Below are positions 7,867 to 17,320 of a stretch of 40,333 nt of DNA, one piece after another. The number at the start of each line of letters is the position of its first letter. The first letter of the stretch is position 1. This DNA is from Nitrospirota bacterium (GTDB lineage Bacteria > Nitrospirota > Nitrospiria > Nitrospirales > Nitrospiraceae), in the NCBI GenBank assembly GCA_016200355.1, contig JACQEY010000055.1:1-40333 (forward strand). Reading direction: 5' to 3'. A program made the position numbers and the translations under genes. A model generated the notes under the pieces. It did not search any database. It had not been told where the DNA came from and worked only from the letters and a program-made list of their open reading frames with translations.

Positions 7867-7894
7867 TTATCGGCCCCATCGTGTCTACACTTGA
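7867..7894 (-). promoter_or_regulatory. FliA (sigma-28) promoter of flagellin
   Basis: Minus strand: TCAAGTGT (7894-7887), 12-nt spacer, GCCGATAA (7874-7867). The -10 element is an exact match to the FliA consensus. The predicted transcript has a leader of about 120 nt before the flagellin ATG. Confidence 0.85.
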
Positions 7895-7962
7895 GCGGGC
7901 CTGAGGGTCAGGACTCTGAGAGGCCAGAGTGGTAGACAACCGGCAGTATTCGACAAGGAGGT

Positions 7963-8493
7963 TCATCTAGAAGCCAAACACGGGAGAACTTCGAATTCTA
8001 AGATATCCGCCATACGAACTGGATCTTGAATCGACCGAGCGTCCAAGAGTTCCTGAATCCAGGAAGAAAGGGCTTGCAGATCACCTCTGGCGGGACTGTC
8101 CTGCCCAGCGGCCTGAAGAAGTTCCACATAATCGGCCAGCTGCCCGAACCATCGGTCCAAGGCTGAAGGAATGATACCGGTCATACGCAGCGGTGTGAGG
8201 AATCCCTGAGCCTCGGCTTTCAATGTCGAGGCAAACTTAGTGATGGCCGGCGCCGCGTTTGTCATGATCTCCGGAATATTTTGTGAGCACGCATCGATCG
8301 GTCCAACCTCTTTGATACGTTTACTTAACAGCATGGGCTGAAGATCGCGATCTGTAATCGGACACCCCCTAAGCTTCAGCGAAGTGACCAGCCGATGTCG
8401 CGCATAGGCGCGATCGCTGACCTGCGTCAGCACCTCGCTGACAGATTGATCGTCACTGACGTCCCACTGATCGTGATCGAGTGTAATACGCAT
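7963..8493 (-). CDS. Uncharacterised protein upstream of flagellin
   Basis: 176 aa. I do not recognise a named family. It is soluble, with no signal peptide or membrane segment. The N-terminal 60 residues look like a small alpha/beta domain (RITLDHDQWDV, RHRLVTSLKLRGCPITDRDL). The rest looks helical (PAITKFASTLKAEAQGFL, WFGQLADYVELLQAAG, MADILEFEVLPCL). AAGGAGC just upstream of the ATG supports the start. It lies between the glycosyltransferase block and flagellin on the same strand, and its stop is about 70 nt upstream of the flagellin promoter. A role in flagellin expression, assembly or modification is possible from position only. Confidence 0.8.
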   Translation of the reverse strand: MRITLDHDQWDVSDDQSVSEVLTQVSDRAYARHRLVTSLKLRGCPITDRDLQPMLLSKRIKEVGPIDACSQNIPEIMTNAAPAITKFASTLKAEAQGFLTPLRMTGIIPSALDRWFGQLADYVELLQAAGQDSPARGDLQALSSWIQELLDARSIQDPVRMADILEFEVLPCLASR

Positions 8494-8518
8494 GATTCAG
8501 CTCCTTGTGAAAATAAAT

Positions 8519-8602
8519 GCGAGACGAGTAGTCCGAAGACTGAAGGCTGAAGGCCGGAGTGCAAAAATCCGAACACTTCAGCCTTTAGCATTCAGCCTGT
8601 CT
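8519..8602. repeat. Nested-palindrome heptamer repeat, copy 3
   Basis: It starts with GCGAGACGAG, then ACTGAAGGCTGAAGG, and ends TTCAGCCTTTAGCATTCAGCCT-GTCT. The inner ATCCGAACACTTCAGCC is identical over 17 nt to the copies at 29.3 and 32.5 kb. It lies in the gap between the last glycosyltransferase gene and the 176-aa gene, at one border of the glycosylation block. Confidence 0.8.
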
Positions 8603-10274
8603 ATCCTGCTGCGGCATTCTGTACCATCGGCAACGGGCGCTGTCGTTTCTCAATCCGCACCGGTACGGCTGACAAGAATTTTCTGGTCCGAGCGATACGC
8701 TGCTGCCAACGTCGATAGGCCATCACGTGGCGATCGGCCAGCATTGTCAGACCGACAGCGTCATCGTTATGAATGTCTCTGATCATGGCAACAGTGGCCG
8801 GGCTTGTGGCCGAATGGGCCATCATCCGAGTCAGGAGTTCCTCTCGCTCCCGGCGAAGCAGCACCTGTTCCCGTTGCAGGATTGAGACCGGAAGTGGGTG
8901 CCGTCTGGTGAGCTCTGCGATATGCTGAGCGTGCTGTTCCAGCCGGCGCAGCGGCTGGACAGTTTCTTTTATCCAGGCCAGCGCATGGTCGTGGTCCGGC
9001 GCGGGCTCAGAGTTCGAAGTCAACTGACTCGGCTTGCCCGTGAAATCTTCGTACCAGAACCTCCTCCAAAAGGTGGCATACCACGCAACGCCGGCATCCA
9101 CATGTCCCGCGCGCAAGATGAAGGAGCCAAGTCCATCGGCATCAGCGCCGGATTGATACACACGCACACCTGTGCTCCAGGAGGGAAACGGAGCAAGCCC
9201 TATAGCATGAAGACACAGCGTCGCAACCTCTTCGGGAATTAATCGGTCTTTGCAAGCATGGTGGGCACAGATCTGGTCGAACCCACAGGGCGAGCAGGCG
9301 AGATCCGGCAGAATCACCCAATGGCCTGGTCCGTAAGGCCCTGTTTCATAGTGATCGACATGGCCGACTGATAGATCGATGACCGGGGTGCCGACGCCAA
9401 CCGCGAGATGCATCGGTCCTGTATCGTTCGTGAGGAGCAGTTGACAGCGAGAGAGCAGGCCGACGAGTTGATTAAGTGTCGTTTGACCGCTTGCATCGAG
9501 AATCGGCACAGCTCCTCCGTTTGCTCGATAGGTCGATTTGGCCAGCTCGATGGATTCCGCCTCAGCAGCCGTGCCGATCATGACAAATCCCACATCTGGG
9601 TGACGGCTCAACCGTGCCATCGTCCGGCCAAAGTACTCCGGTCTCCAGGCTTTCATGACATCGCTGGCTCCGGCCTGTACGGCGACCCATCGCCGGGCGG
9701 TCCGGTCCTGAGACTGAAGAAACACATCGGCCCAGGCTCGACCATCGGCTGGAACAGTGACCGACAGCGGCGAAAAGGCGCCGGGACCGCTGCCGCCCAT
9801 GGCATAGAGGTCCACCAGATTGAACCGGTTGAACCGTCGATGCCGATGCAGATCCGTAAAGTAGGACAGCCAGGGATTCTGGACGATGGGACTGCCATCC
9901 GGCCCTGCTGTAATCCCCCGCAAGTCCGGTGCGCCGATGTATGAGGCAAGCAAGCCGGTCTGGTGATTAAAGGTGAGATTGACGATGCGATCGTACCCCG
10001 CTTCTCGCAGTGGCACAGCCCAAGCTGTCATCTCTTGCATGAGCGTCACAAGACTCTTGGATTGCGTGCGGCAGTCATCGAGTAATCGAGTGAAGTCGTA
10101 ACTGATGACCTGTCGAAGTCCGGTCAGGAGTGCGGCAGTCGGCGCGAAACTGCAATCGACCACCAGATCGATCGCAACGTCGGGCCATTCCTCGCGCAAC
10201 CGGGACAACAAGGGACCGGTCTGAATCAGATCCCCCATGCGAGTCACATTGATGATCAGCACTTGTTTCGTCAC
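8601..10274 (-). CDS. Family 9 glycosyltransferase (heptosyltransferase-like) with C-terminal extension
   Basis: 557 aa. Residues 1-345 are a GT9 (GT-B fold) enzyme: VLIINVTRMGDLIQTGPLLSR at the N-terminus and TNDTGPMHLA (282-291) for the nucleotide-sugar site. A four-cysteine cluster (C327, C330, C336, C341) follows and may bind metal. Residues about 350-557 are an extension I cannot assign. GT9 enzymes usually add heptose to lipid A-core. The GT9 pair here, near flagellin and without LPS core genes, may modify flagellin or another surface glycan. The start is a GTG whose GTGA overlaps the stop of the preceding gene, so translation is coupled. It is the last gene of the block. Confidence 0.85.
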   Translation of the reverse strand: MTKQVLIINVTRMGDLIQTGPLLSRLREEWPDVAIDLVVDCSFAPTAALLTGLRQVISYDFTRLLDDCRTQSKSLVTLMQEMTAWAVPLREAGYDRIVNLTFNHQTGLLASYIGAPDLRGITAGPDGSPIVQNPWLSYFTDLHRHRRFNRFNLVDLYAMGGSGPGAFSPLSVTVPADGRAWADVFLQSQDRTARRWVAVQAGASDVMKAWRPEYFGRTMARLSRHPDVGFVMIGTAAEAESIELAKSTYRANGGAVPILDASGQTTLNQLVGLLSRCQLLLTNDTGPMHLAVGVGTPVIDLSVGHVDHYETGPYGPGHWVILPDLACSPCGFDQICAHHACKDRLIPEEVATLCLHAIGLAPFPSWSTGVRVYQSGADADGLGSFILRAGHVDAGVAWYATFWRRFWYEDFTGKPSQLTSNSEPAPDHDHALAWIKETVQPLRRLEQHAQHIAELTRRHPLPVSILQREQVLLRREREELLTRMMAHSATSPATVAMIRDIHNDDAVGLTMLADRHVMAYRRWQQRIARTRKFLSAVPVRIEKRQRPLPMVQNAAAG

Positions 10275-12085
10275 ACCAAGTCTTTCGTCTCGGATCGGTA
10301 CTCATCCAACATGAGCACCATCAGATCTTCACGGGACAGAGTGCCCATGGGGCCGCGTGAACGAATCTGTGCCGCAAGCTGCTTCAACTCCACCCGTTGG
10401 GTGGAGGGAAACGTGCGCAGGGTCGATGCTAGAGAAGGAAATGAATCGGTGGCTGTTGCGGCTAGAGCTTCTGCCTGACGGGCTCCCCGAAGAATCGCCC
10501 CGATGCGATCCGAACTGGCAACCCCGATCTGGGATAGTAGCTCGCGCATGCGGTGCGCATAGGTATGTTCGGCAAGCACCCGCTGACGGGCTTGCGCTGC
10601 CATGGCCACGCGCTGGGCTGGCTCGCGAAGCCAGCGGGCGATTTTGGCTGGAAGCTCATCTGAAGACGACACGGTGGCCACTTCCCTCTCGGTGAAGAGA
10701 TCCGCCATCAGTGATCGACGGTCAGTAAGCTGAAAGGCCCCGCATGCGGCCAGTTCAAAGGTGCGGGGATTGACAAAATCTCCGTCAGGATCGAGCCCGG
10801 TCCCGGCCCAAGAATGCAGGTTGAGGTTCACGGCGCTCGCATTAAATACTTTCTGACAGGTATCGGTATCGATCCGTGCACCGTTGCGTTGAAGCACAGA
10901 GGTCAGTTCGGTCGCGCCGTCCCATTCGTTGCCCCACAGCTTGAATGTCCAATCGTGACCGAGGAGTCGAGGAAAGATCTCGCGGCGATTGGCATACCCC
11001 GCGCCGACAAACGAGACATCCGATCCGTATTCCTCTCGTTCAGTCTGGGTCAATTCCAAGGGGCGGTGAACAGAAAGATCGGCCGCCATTGGAAGGTAGC
11101 GCACTTCTTTCGCGCCTGCCTGTTTGAGCGCGGCGATGCAAGGCTCTTGCTGAATCACAAACCAAAAATCGTAGCCCGCCGCCAACTGTTGCCAATAGGT
11201 CAGGTGCCGATAGTTTTCGACAAACCAGATCGCCGTCAGAAATCTTTTCCGCCGAAGATGCTCCAGCGCCGGAAGGATTAATGGAGCCTGTGCCAGCGAC
11301 AGCACAAGATCGGGTGGATCTTCTGCCAACTGGGCCATCGTGATCCGGCTCAGCATCTCCGCATACTTGCTCTGCAAGGCCAGCCGATGTTGAGAGTTCT
11401 TGAGTAACTCCAGCTGATGATAGCTCGTGGCATGGATACTGTGATCGAGCCAGCGGACGTCATGTCCGAGCGATTCAAGCGCGCTGACCGCATAACGAGT
11501 AATGGGCAGGGAGCCTCCGTAGATCGGCCCCACGACGGCAATGCGCAGTTGCCCGCTGGCCTGGGCTGAGACTCTCCGCTGCAAGGCCATTTCAATGGCA
11601 CGATGGTCGTCCGCATGTAATGCAGCAGCCGGGGCATAGGTGACGAGTCGTAGTGGATGGCCGGCAGCGGCGATCTGTTCACTGATCGCCGCTGTGGTGC
11701 CCCACGCCCAGGACACGCGCTCGATCCAGTCACCCCAAGTGCGAGCCGCCGCCGCATCGGCTATAATGCTCAGATCGGACACGACGAGGACGACCGGCGC
11801 AGCCCGAGGCAGCCGTGCGCACAACGCCTCGACGTGGTAGAGCAAGCCCATGCCGAAAACTATGAGCGTCTCGCCATCCTGATAGCTTTGGCTCTCTGCC
11901 CAAGCCTGCGCTTCTTTTATGGGATCGTAGGCGCTGTGAATCCAACGCCCATTTGCGCGCGCCGACGGCATACCGGTGCGTGCCGGCAGGATCTCCAATG
12001 TGCCTCCCCCACTCTGGCGGATTGCCGCTGCCAGAGCAGAGTCACTCAGTGCCAGCCGGCTGACATTGGCCTCGAAGAAGTTCAT
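10271..12085 (-). CDS. CgeB-like glycosyltransferase
   Basis: 604 aa from the ATG at 12085, which overlaps the upstream stop as ATGA and has AAGGTG just before it; the frame stays open 15 codons further up. The N-terminal 170 residues form an extra domain (GETLIVFGMGLLYHVEAL and a VVLVVSDLSI strand) resembling the non-catalytic N-terminal part of Maf/DUF115-type proteins. The CgeB-type GT-B part follows: RIAVVGPIYGGSLPITRYAV, DVSFVGAGYANRREIF, then FVNPRTFELAACGAFQLTD and a C-terminal YAHRMRELL helix. CgeB enzymes are poorly studied sugar transferases. Coupled to GT9 genes on both sides, it probably builds the same glycan. Confidence 0.82.
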   Translation of the reverse strand: MNFFEANVSRLALSDSALAAAIRQSGGGTLEILPARTGMPSARANGRWIHSAYDPIKEAQAWAESQSYQDGETLIVFGMGLLYHVEALCARLPRAAPVVLVVSDLSIIADAAAARTWGDWIERVSWAWGTTAAISEQIAAAGHPLRLVTYAPAAALHADDHRAIEMALQRRVSAQASGQLRIAVVGPIYGGSLPITRYAVSALESLGHDVRWLDHSIHATSYHQLELLKNSQHRLALQSKYAEMLSRITMAQLAEDPPDLVLSLAQAPLILPALEHLRRKRFLTAIWFVENYRHLTYWQQLAAGYDFWFVIQQEPCIAALKQAGAKEVRYLPMAADLSVHRPLELTQTEREEYGSDVSFVGAGYANRREIFPRLLGHDWTFKLWGNEWDGATELTSVLQRNGARIDTDTCQKVFNASAVNLNLHSWAGTGLDPDGDFVNPRTFELAACGAFQLTDRRSLMADLFTEREVATVSSSDELPAKIARWLREPAQRVAMAAQARQRVLAEHTYAHRMRELLSQIGVASSDRIGAILRGARQAEALAATATDSFPSLASTLRTFPSTQRVELKQLAAQIRSRGPMGTLSREDLMVLMLDEYRSETKDLV

Positions 12086-13272
12086 TGCACACCTTGCAGA
12101 GACAGCCTCTGTTCCGATAACTGGCGCCACACAGCAGCCCGCTGATCTTCATGTAAATCTTTGTCGCCCACTGGCCGGAAGATGGCTCCCCATTCGTCAT
12201 GGTGAGACTGCCACAAGGACCAGCCTGCGACTGGCTCTTGTTGTGGCGCTGTAGCGGACTCTCGAATCATCTTCACGCTGGCTTGGATTGGCCAGGCTTC
12301 CGGCTGGGCGCGATCCGCTTGCCACACCCAGTGGCCCTGTCCATAGGGTCCGGTTTCATGCACACGCGCGCGTGAGAAATAGAACCCCATCGCGCTAGCG
12401 CCGACAGCCGCGGCCAGATGCAGCGGACCAGTGTCGGCGCCGACGGCCCAGTGGCATCGCTTCAAGACGGTGGCAAGTTGCGGTAGGGTCGTGCGGCCTG
12501 TGGCATCCCATAGGCGCCCTGCGATCATCGGCGAAAGCCCATCCTGAATCGCAAGGGCGGTGGTCTGGTCTCGTTCGGCTCCGATCAGGACAACCGCACA
12601 GGGTGATTCGTGGGCGAGTACTGTTGAAATCCATTCTATCCAGACCGATACGGGAATCGATCGATCCGCGTCGCCGGCCCCCACCACAACGGCAATCCAT
12701 TGCCCTGCCGAGATGCCGACCTCAGCCAGGTCACCAGGAAGATCGATTGAGGGAAGTCGCAAGACGGGCGGCACCGGTGGAGGGGTCACTCCGCACAGTC
12801 CACAGAAGGTATCGGAGAGATGAATGCGATTGGAGCCCCGCGTCTGTGCGACGTGGCGCAGATATGATGCCCAGGGTGACAGCTCTTCGTCCAACGGCCC
12901 GCGCAGGTTGGGGCCTTGAACCTCCGTGGCCAACAGCGTGGCGAGCAGAATCGCCCGTGGGTGATGATTCAGCACGTAGGCCATCGTATAGGGCTCGGTC
13001 GTCAACTCTGCGAGGTACTGCTCGACTTCGCGCAACCATGACGACTGGAATTCTCCGACGAAGGACTCGGCCCACGCATGCCATTGTGCCCCGTTCCACT
13101 TCAAAATATGCCCCACTTCCGGAAAGAGTCGAGCAAGGTCCGCCAGAGGCGCAGGGCAGAGCAGGTCGAGAGATCGGTGTGGATGGCGAACCGTGAGTGA
13201 GGCGAAGGCCGGCAGGCTCTGGACAAGATCGCCTAGTCTGGCGAGTTGGATCATGAGAGCGCGTGTTGTCAT
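12082..13272 (-). CDS. Family 9 glycosyltransferase
   Basis: 396 aa, close to the usual GT9 size. The N-terminal signature ALMIQLARLGDLVQSLPAF and the donor-site motif GADTGPLHLAAAVG are both clear; between them lie WIAVVVGAGDADRSIPV and CAVVLIGAERDQT. It resembles the other GT9 gene of this block in N-terminus, donor motif and HETGPYGQGHWV segment, which suggests an old duplication within the island. It starts 6 nt after the stop of the large multidomain gene upstream and overlaps the next gene by ATGA, so it is fully embedded in the operon. Confidence 0.87.
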   Translation of the reverse strand: MTTRALMIQLARLGDLVQSLPAFASLTVRHPHRSLDLLCPAPLADLARLFPEVGHILKWNGAQWHAWAESFVGEFQSSWLREVEQYLAELTTEPYTMAYVLNHHPRAILLATLLATEVQGPNLRGPLDEELSPWASYLRHVAQTRGSNRIHLSDTFCGLCGVTPPPVPPVLRLPSIDLPGDLAEVGISAGQWIAVVVGAGDADRSIPVSVWIEWISTVLAHESPCAVVLIGAERDQTTALAIQDGLSPMIAGRLWDATGRTTLPQLATVLKRCHWAVGADTGPLHLAAAVGASAMGFYFSRARVHETGPYGQGHWVWQADRAQPEAWPIQASVKMIRESATAPQQEPVAGWSLWQSHHDEWGAIFRPVGDKDLHEDQRAAVWRQLSEQRLSLQGVQ

Positions 13273-13278
13273 GTGTGG

Positions 13279-16200
13279 TCAAAACCGTGGAGCAATTTCC
13301 GCCAACGTACCGTGCGTTGACAGCGCCCGCGCCAATTCCTCAAGGCCCTCGTAGGAAGGAGCCAGGGTGCACAGTGTCTGATATTCCTGTTGAGCCGTAT
13401 CGGTCTGCCCGTTTCGTAGGAGCACCCCTGCCAATGCGTATCGAACGGACAAATCAGCCGGGTTTCTCGATACAAAGCCTTGGAGTCGCTCGCTCAATTC
13501 TGCCCATGAGCCGCGTACGGTGCCCGCTCGTAGAAGCCAATGGATCGCATCGGCATCGTCCGGGTATTCGGTCAGTACAGAACAAAAATCGTCCCATGCC
13601 TGGTCAGACTCGTTGAGGCCCACTCGCGCCATCCCCAAACCCATCATGGACTTTCGCCTGTCTCCCTGATGGGTCAGGGCAGTCAGGAACGCCTGTTCCG
13701 CTTCGGCATATTGTGCCCGCTGCATGTCGAGGATGCCGCGCAAGACCCAGCCCTCGCCATCTTGTGGAAACCGCTTCAGCAATTCACCCAGAAGAACATC
13801 TGCCTCCGACAGATTCCCTTCTTCCAACGCCATGCGTGCCAGCGCCCTTCTAGCTGTCGGGTCGTCATGATACGGCAACAGCTTCTGGTAGAAGTGTCGG
13901 CTCACTGGCGATTGGCTGGTCTTGGTAGATAGCCAGGCACCCCAACTTAGGACATCTGCAACGGAAGGCCATACATCCCATCTGGCCAGAAGAGCCTCCA
14001 CCAGAGAGATGTCTTGACGAAGGGCCGCGCGTTCCGTATCGGCTACCAGTCTCCATGAAGTCTTCTCTCCATCGTGCCGAAGCGGGTGGAGTTCCAAGTG
14101 CTCCTTGCCCTGATCCTTTGTGTGGATGCACATGTAACCATCAGCATGATAGTACAGGTCTTCGTCTGCCAACCACCATCGCTGACCCCATCGGCTGATG
14201 AATCGGAGCGCGTTAGCTTGATCTTGAGTTTTCCGTCCTGGCGTTTGACTTTCGAGGTGATACAGCACGCTCAGAGGTTGGTAGACGATCTGCCACCCAT
14301 TATCCTTGACCTTCAAACATAGGTCGACATCTTCAAACCCGTTTTGAAATCCTTCATCGAATCCACCAGCCGCCTCAAATATCTCTCGTCTGATCAGCAT
14401 GCACGCTGCCGTAACGGATTGGAATGTTCGACGCTGGTTGACTGCTGGATGGTCCCGATGGACGTGGCGGTACAGATGGTATGGCATGAGCCCTTCCCGT
14501 GAGAAGACGACCCCTGCATGCTGAATCGTGTCATCCTCGTAGAGTAGTTTGCTTCCCACGATTCCGACATTCGGATGAGATGTGACCTCAGCAACCAGTG
14601 CAGTCAGCCAATTATCCAGCGGAATCGTATCGTTGTTCAAAAAGATGAGGAATCGTCCCCGTGCCGCCCGAGCGCCCTGGTTGCAGGCCTTGGCAAATCC
14701 AAGGTTCTCGCTGTTTCGGATGATCTGAACATCGCCGCTCAACTGATCGAGGAAATTCAGGGTATCGTCTGTTGAATGATTGTCCACGACAATGACTTCG
14801 TAGGAGATGCCGGACGTGACCCTGGCCAGTTCTGACAAACACTGCTCGGTCAGCTCCCGTTTATTCCATACCGGAATGACGATGGAACAGTCGAAGCGTG
14901 CAGTCGCAGAGACCGCTCTCGGTGCTGTCCCATGACCATAGCGCGCCCGCAGACGTGCTTCTTCGGGGTTGGCAATTTCCGGCTTATTGGACAGACCTTC
15001 TGAAGAGTGCCAGTAGAGTCCGGTGACTTCAGAAATATGGAGCAGCTGACGGCTGGCGCCCAGGCGGAGCCAAAAGTCCTGGTCTCCCAGGGCCACAAAA
15101 CTCTCGTCGAAGAAACCGACATCGTCGTGGACGGAGCGGCGCCACATAGGATGAGGGCCTACGAGACACCGTCGACGCAGATCACCATAGTTATACTCAG
15201 GCCATTTCCAGACCCCCTCGCGTTGATGATGTTCAAAGGTCTGATGTGGGTGTCTGGTCACGTAGGTATCGCCATAGACCAGCGCGACGTCAGGGTGTTC
15301 ATCGAGCGTTCGTGCCAGGATCTCGTACGCATCGTGACGGAGCCGGTCGTTTGTACTGAACGGAGTCACATAGGTGCCGGCCGCGAGCTTCAACGCCATA
15401 TTCCATGCGGCATACACGCCGATCCTGGTCGGGGTCCTGAGAAACGTGATGTTCTTGTATCGCGCCTGAAAGGCGGACACGATGGCTCGTTCGTTCTCGG
15501 GCGACGCGGCATCCACCACAATAATCTCCATGTGCCGGCTCATTGTCTGGCGTTCCAGATCTTCGAGACATTCCTGCATAAACGCCTCGGCGCGATAGGT
15601 TGAGACAATTACCGAGATCAGCGGAGTCTCCTCGGCAGCCTTGAGCCCGGCTGAAGCGACTCGTGACTCGTTCAGCCGGCGATTCGTAAACAACGCATTA
15701 CCATGCGTCGGCGATTGCGGTGACAAGGGTGCAAATGAGACGAGTTGATGGTCATCAGCGAGTACCGCCACGAGATCGTCGAGGCAGCGGGCCCCTTGAT
15801 AGACCTCCTCAAGACTTGCTTCGACATAGAGAACTTGGATGTGGCTCTTGAGCCCGGGAGACAACGAAGACAGGATTTGGTGCTCAGCTCCTTGCACGTC
15901 GAGGAGCAACATGTCGGGCTTCAACAAGCCGGCCTCCCGAATGACATGGTCGAGCGTCCGACATTCGACTCGAGTTGCACGTACTTCCCTGACGTGTGGA
16001 AAAATCTCCCGGTGCTTGCCCAGCCGCAGGAGGGAGCTGGACTCCCCGTCGTTATTGGTAATGAAAAAGTCTTGCGCTCCATTGTGGCCTGATAACGCAA
16101 ACGGGAACACACGGACACGGGCGTCGGTCACCTCAAACTGCTTCAACTGTCGAGCCAATTCCGGGATGGGCTCGAACAAGTACACGTGATCGAGATTTGG

Positions 16201-16311
16201 GAAGAGCTGATCAAAGAGTTGCCGCTCTTGGTAACGGTGGGCCCTTGTATGCGGCCAGCAGGACTGACAACGATTTCGTTCGGTCGATGACTTGTTCGGA
16301 GCAGTAGACAT
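13279..16311 (-). CDS. FkbM-like / GT2 / GT2 / TPR multidomain protein
   Basis: 1010 aa. Residues about 30-210 resemble an FkbM SAM-dependent methyltransferase (HVYLFEPIPE, then MLLLDVQGAEHQIL). GT2 domain A is at about 230-435 (ISVIVSTYRAEAF, VVDAASPE, STNDR in the DxD place, GDQDFWLRLG). GT2 domain B is at about 474-700 (CSIVIPVWNKRELTEQCL, VVDNHSTDDT, LNNDT, FEDVDLCLKVK). About 780-1005 is TPR-like. The glycine-rich SAM motif I expected before the FEP strand is absent in this frame. The first 101 nt overlap the preceding gene and the first 30 residues look unlike protein of the family. The true start, or a frameshift, is therefore in doubt. Likely role: glycan assembly with O-methylation. 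Confidence 0.85.
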   Translation of the reverse strand: MSTAPNKSSTERNRCQSCWPHTRAHRYQERQLFDQLFPNLDHVYLFEPIPELARQLKQFEVTDARVRVFPFALSGHNGAQDFFITNNDGESSSLLRLGKHREIFPHVREVRATRVECRTLDHVIREAGLLKPDMLLLDVQGAEHQILSSLSPGLKSHIQVLYVEASLEEVYQGARCLDDLVAVLADDHQLVSFAPLSPQSPTHGNALFTNRRLNESRVASAGLKAAEETPLISVIVSTYRAEAFMQECLEDLERQTMSRHMEIIVVDAASPENERAIVSAFQARYKNITFLRTPTRIGVYAAWNMALKLAAGTYVTPFSTNDRLRHDAYEILARTLDEHPDVALVYGDTYVTRHPHQTFEHHQREGVWKWPEYNYGDLRRRCLVGPHPMWRRSVHDDVGFFDESFVALGDQDFWLRLGASRQLLHISEVTGLYWHSSEGLSNKPEIANPEEARLRARYGHGTAPRAVSATARFDCSIVIPVWNKRELTEQCLSELARVTSGISYEVIVVDNHSTDDTLNFLDQLSGDVQIIRNSENLGFAKACNQGARAARGRFLIFLNNDTIPLDNWLTALVAEVTSHPNVGIVGSKLLYEDDTIQHAGVVFSREGLMPYHLYRHVHRDHPAVNQRRTFQSVTAACMLIRREIFEAAGGFDEGFQNGFEDVDLCLKVKDNGWQIVYQPLSVLYHLESQTPGRKTQDQANALRFISRWGQRWWLADEDLYYHADGYMCIHTKDQGKEHLELHPLRHDGEKTSWRLVADTERAALRQDISLVEALLARWDVWPSVADVLSWGAWLSTKTSQSPVSRHFYQKLLPYHDDPTARRALARMALEEGNLSEADVLLGELLKRFPQDGEGWVLRGILDMQRAQYAEAEQAFLTALTHQGDRRKSMMGLGMARVGLNESDQAWDDFCSVLTEYPDDADAIHWLLRAGTVRGSWAELSERLQGFVSRNPADLSVRYALAGVLLRNGQTDTAQQEYQTLCTLAPSYEGLEELARALSTHGTLAEIAPRF

Positions 16312-17320
16312 CCCATTCGTTGTTCAGAGCCACTCGCTGATAAGCCCCTGTGCGCGATGTGAGCCTGGCTGCGAGGGAGCGCCGCGCCATAAACGATAAC
16401 TGGAGAGGAACCTCCAGGGATGGTTCGAGACCCCAGCGCGCATCCGGTATGACCTGGGTGAGGTGGATATGGGCCCGTGTGAGAGCTTCGAGATACGGAA
16501 TGAAACAATGGGCCAAGCCGGGAATCGTCAGGCGATAGTGAGGGTGAGACACCGGGATGACCAAATCAGGACTGGCCAGTTTGAGTGAATGAAAGTGATA
16601 GAAAACGAGCGCGGCGTTCTCGACCAAGGTGTGGCCATCAATGGAGGCCCGTATGTCATACTGATCGTGATTCCATGGTCCAACACCTCCGCCAGGGTGT
16701 TGCAGAACAGTCACTCCCTCGAACCGTGTCGGCCAGTCTTCCAGATAGAGTTGATCGCCCATCTTTCCCTGCTCGTAGCGCGCAAAACACCATTCGAGAC
16801 AGCGCTCTCTCCACCAACGCAAGGCTTGTAATCCTTGCGTGTCCCGTCGAAAGCTCAGGAGGCCCACATTGAATCGGCCATTGTGCGGGGCCAGATGAGC
16901 CTGGCTTGGCGAGAACCGATGTTCATGGATGAGAATGGAATGCCGTCCAAGTTCCTCGAAGAGAGGTTGAGGCGATGAGAAGAAAAACAGATCCGCATCG
17001 AGGTATGTCAGGACATCAATGTTCGGATGTTGTTCGAGAATGCGAAGGATCACTGTGGGAGTGAGAGTCCAATAATATTCGACCAACGATCGCGTCTGTT
17101 TGGTGGCGAGCAAGGCACTGTCGCCCCGTTCGAGCTGATGCAGCGGGACGGTGATCACCTGGGGAATAGCCAACTTCGTGAGTAGGAGCCTGGTGAGTTC
17201 ATCCGCACACACCACGAACAACTTGAAGCCCTCGCCTGAATGTCGCTGGAGCGAATCAATGAGGGCAAGCCCCTTGATCAAATAATGGCGATCGAAGTAG
17301 GTGCAATAGTGGCGAGTCAT
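16211..17320 (-). CDS. Nucleotide-sugar glycosyltransferase, GT8-like
   Basis: 369 aa. A GT-A type fold is suggested by [20 protein letters not shown] at the N-terminus and [10 protein letters not shown] with the D108-A-D110 motif that binds metal and sugar-nucleotide. [21 protein letters not shown] and VFYHFHSL follow, as in GT8-related enzymes. The ATG overlaps the aminotransferase stop as ATGA, with AAAGGTGA just before it. The last 101 nt overlap the next gene in another frame, which is unusual for this otherwise ATGA-coupled operon. The terminal [13 protein letters not shown] faintly resembles a methyltransferase motif I, so the two genes may once have been read as one. Confidence 0.8.
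   Translation of the reverse strand: MTRHYCTYFDRHYLIKGLALIDSLQRHSGEGFKLFVVCADELTRLLLTKLAIPQVITVPLHQLERGDSALLATKQTRSLVEYYWTLTPTVILRILEQHPNIDVLTYLDADLFFFSSPQPLFEELGRHSILIHEHRFSPSQAHLAPHNGRFNVGLLSFRRDTQGLQALRWWRERCLEWCFARYEQGKMGDQLYLEDWPTRFEGVTVLQHPGGGVGPWNHDQYDIRASIDGHTLVENAALVFYHFHSLKLASPDLVIPVSHPHYRLTIPGLAHCFIPYLEALTRAHIHLTQVIPDARWGLEPSLEVPLQLSFMARRSLAARLTSRTGAYQRVALNNEWDVYCSEQVIDRTKSLSVLLAAYKGPPLPRAATL

Noticed and set aside
7742-7966. 74-codon open frame between the 176-aa gene and flagellin, with an ATGA overlap
   Set aside because: It covers the consensus FliA promoter and the CsrA-type leader of flagellin, has no Shine-Dalgarno, and its product looks non-globular; better explained as flagellin 5' region.
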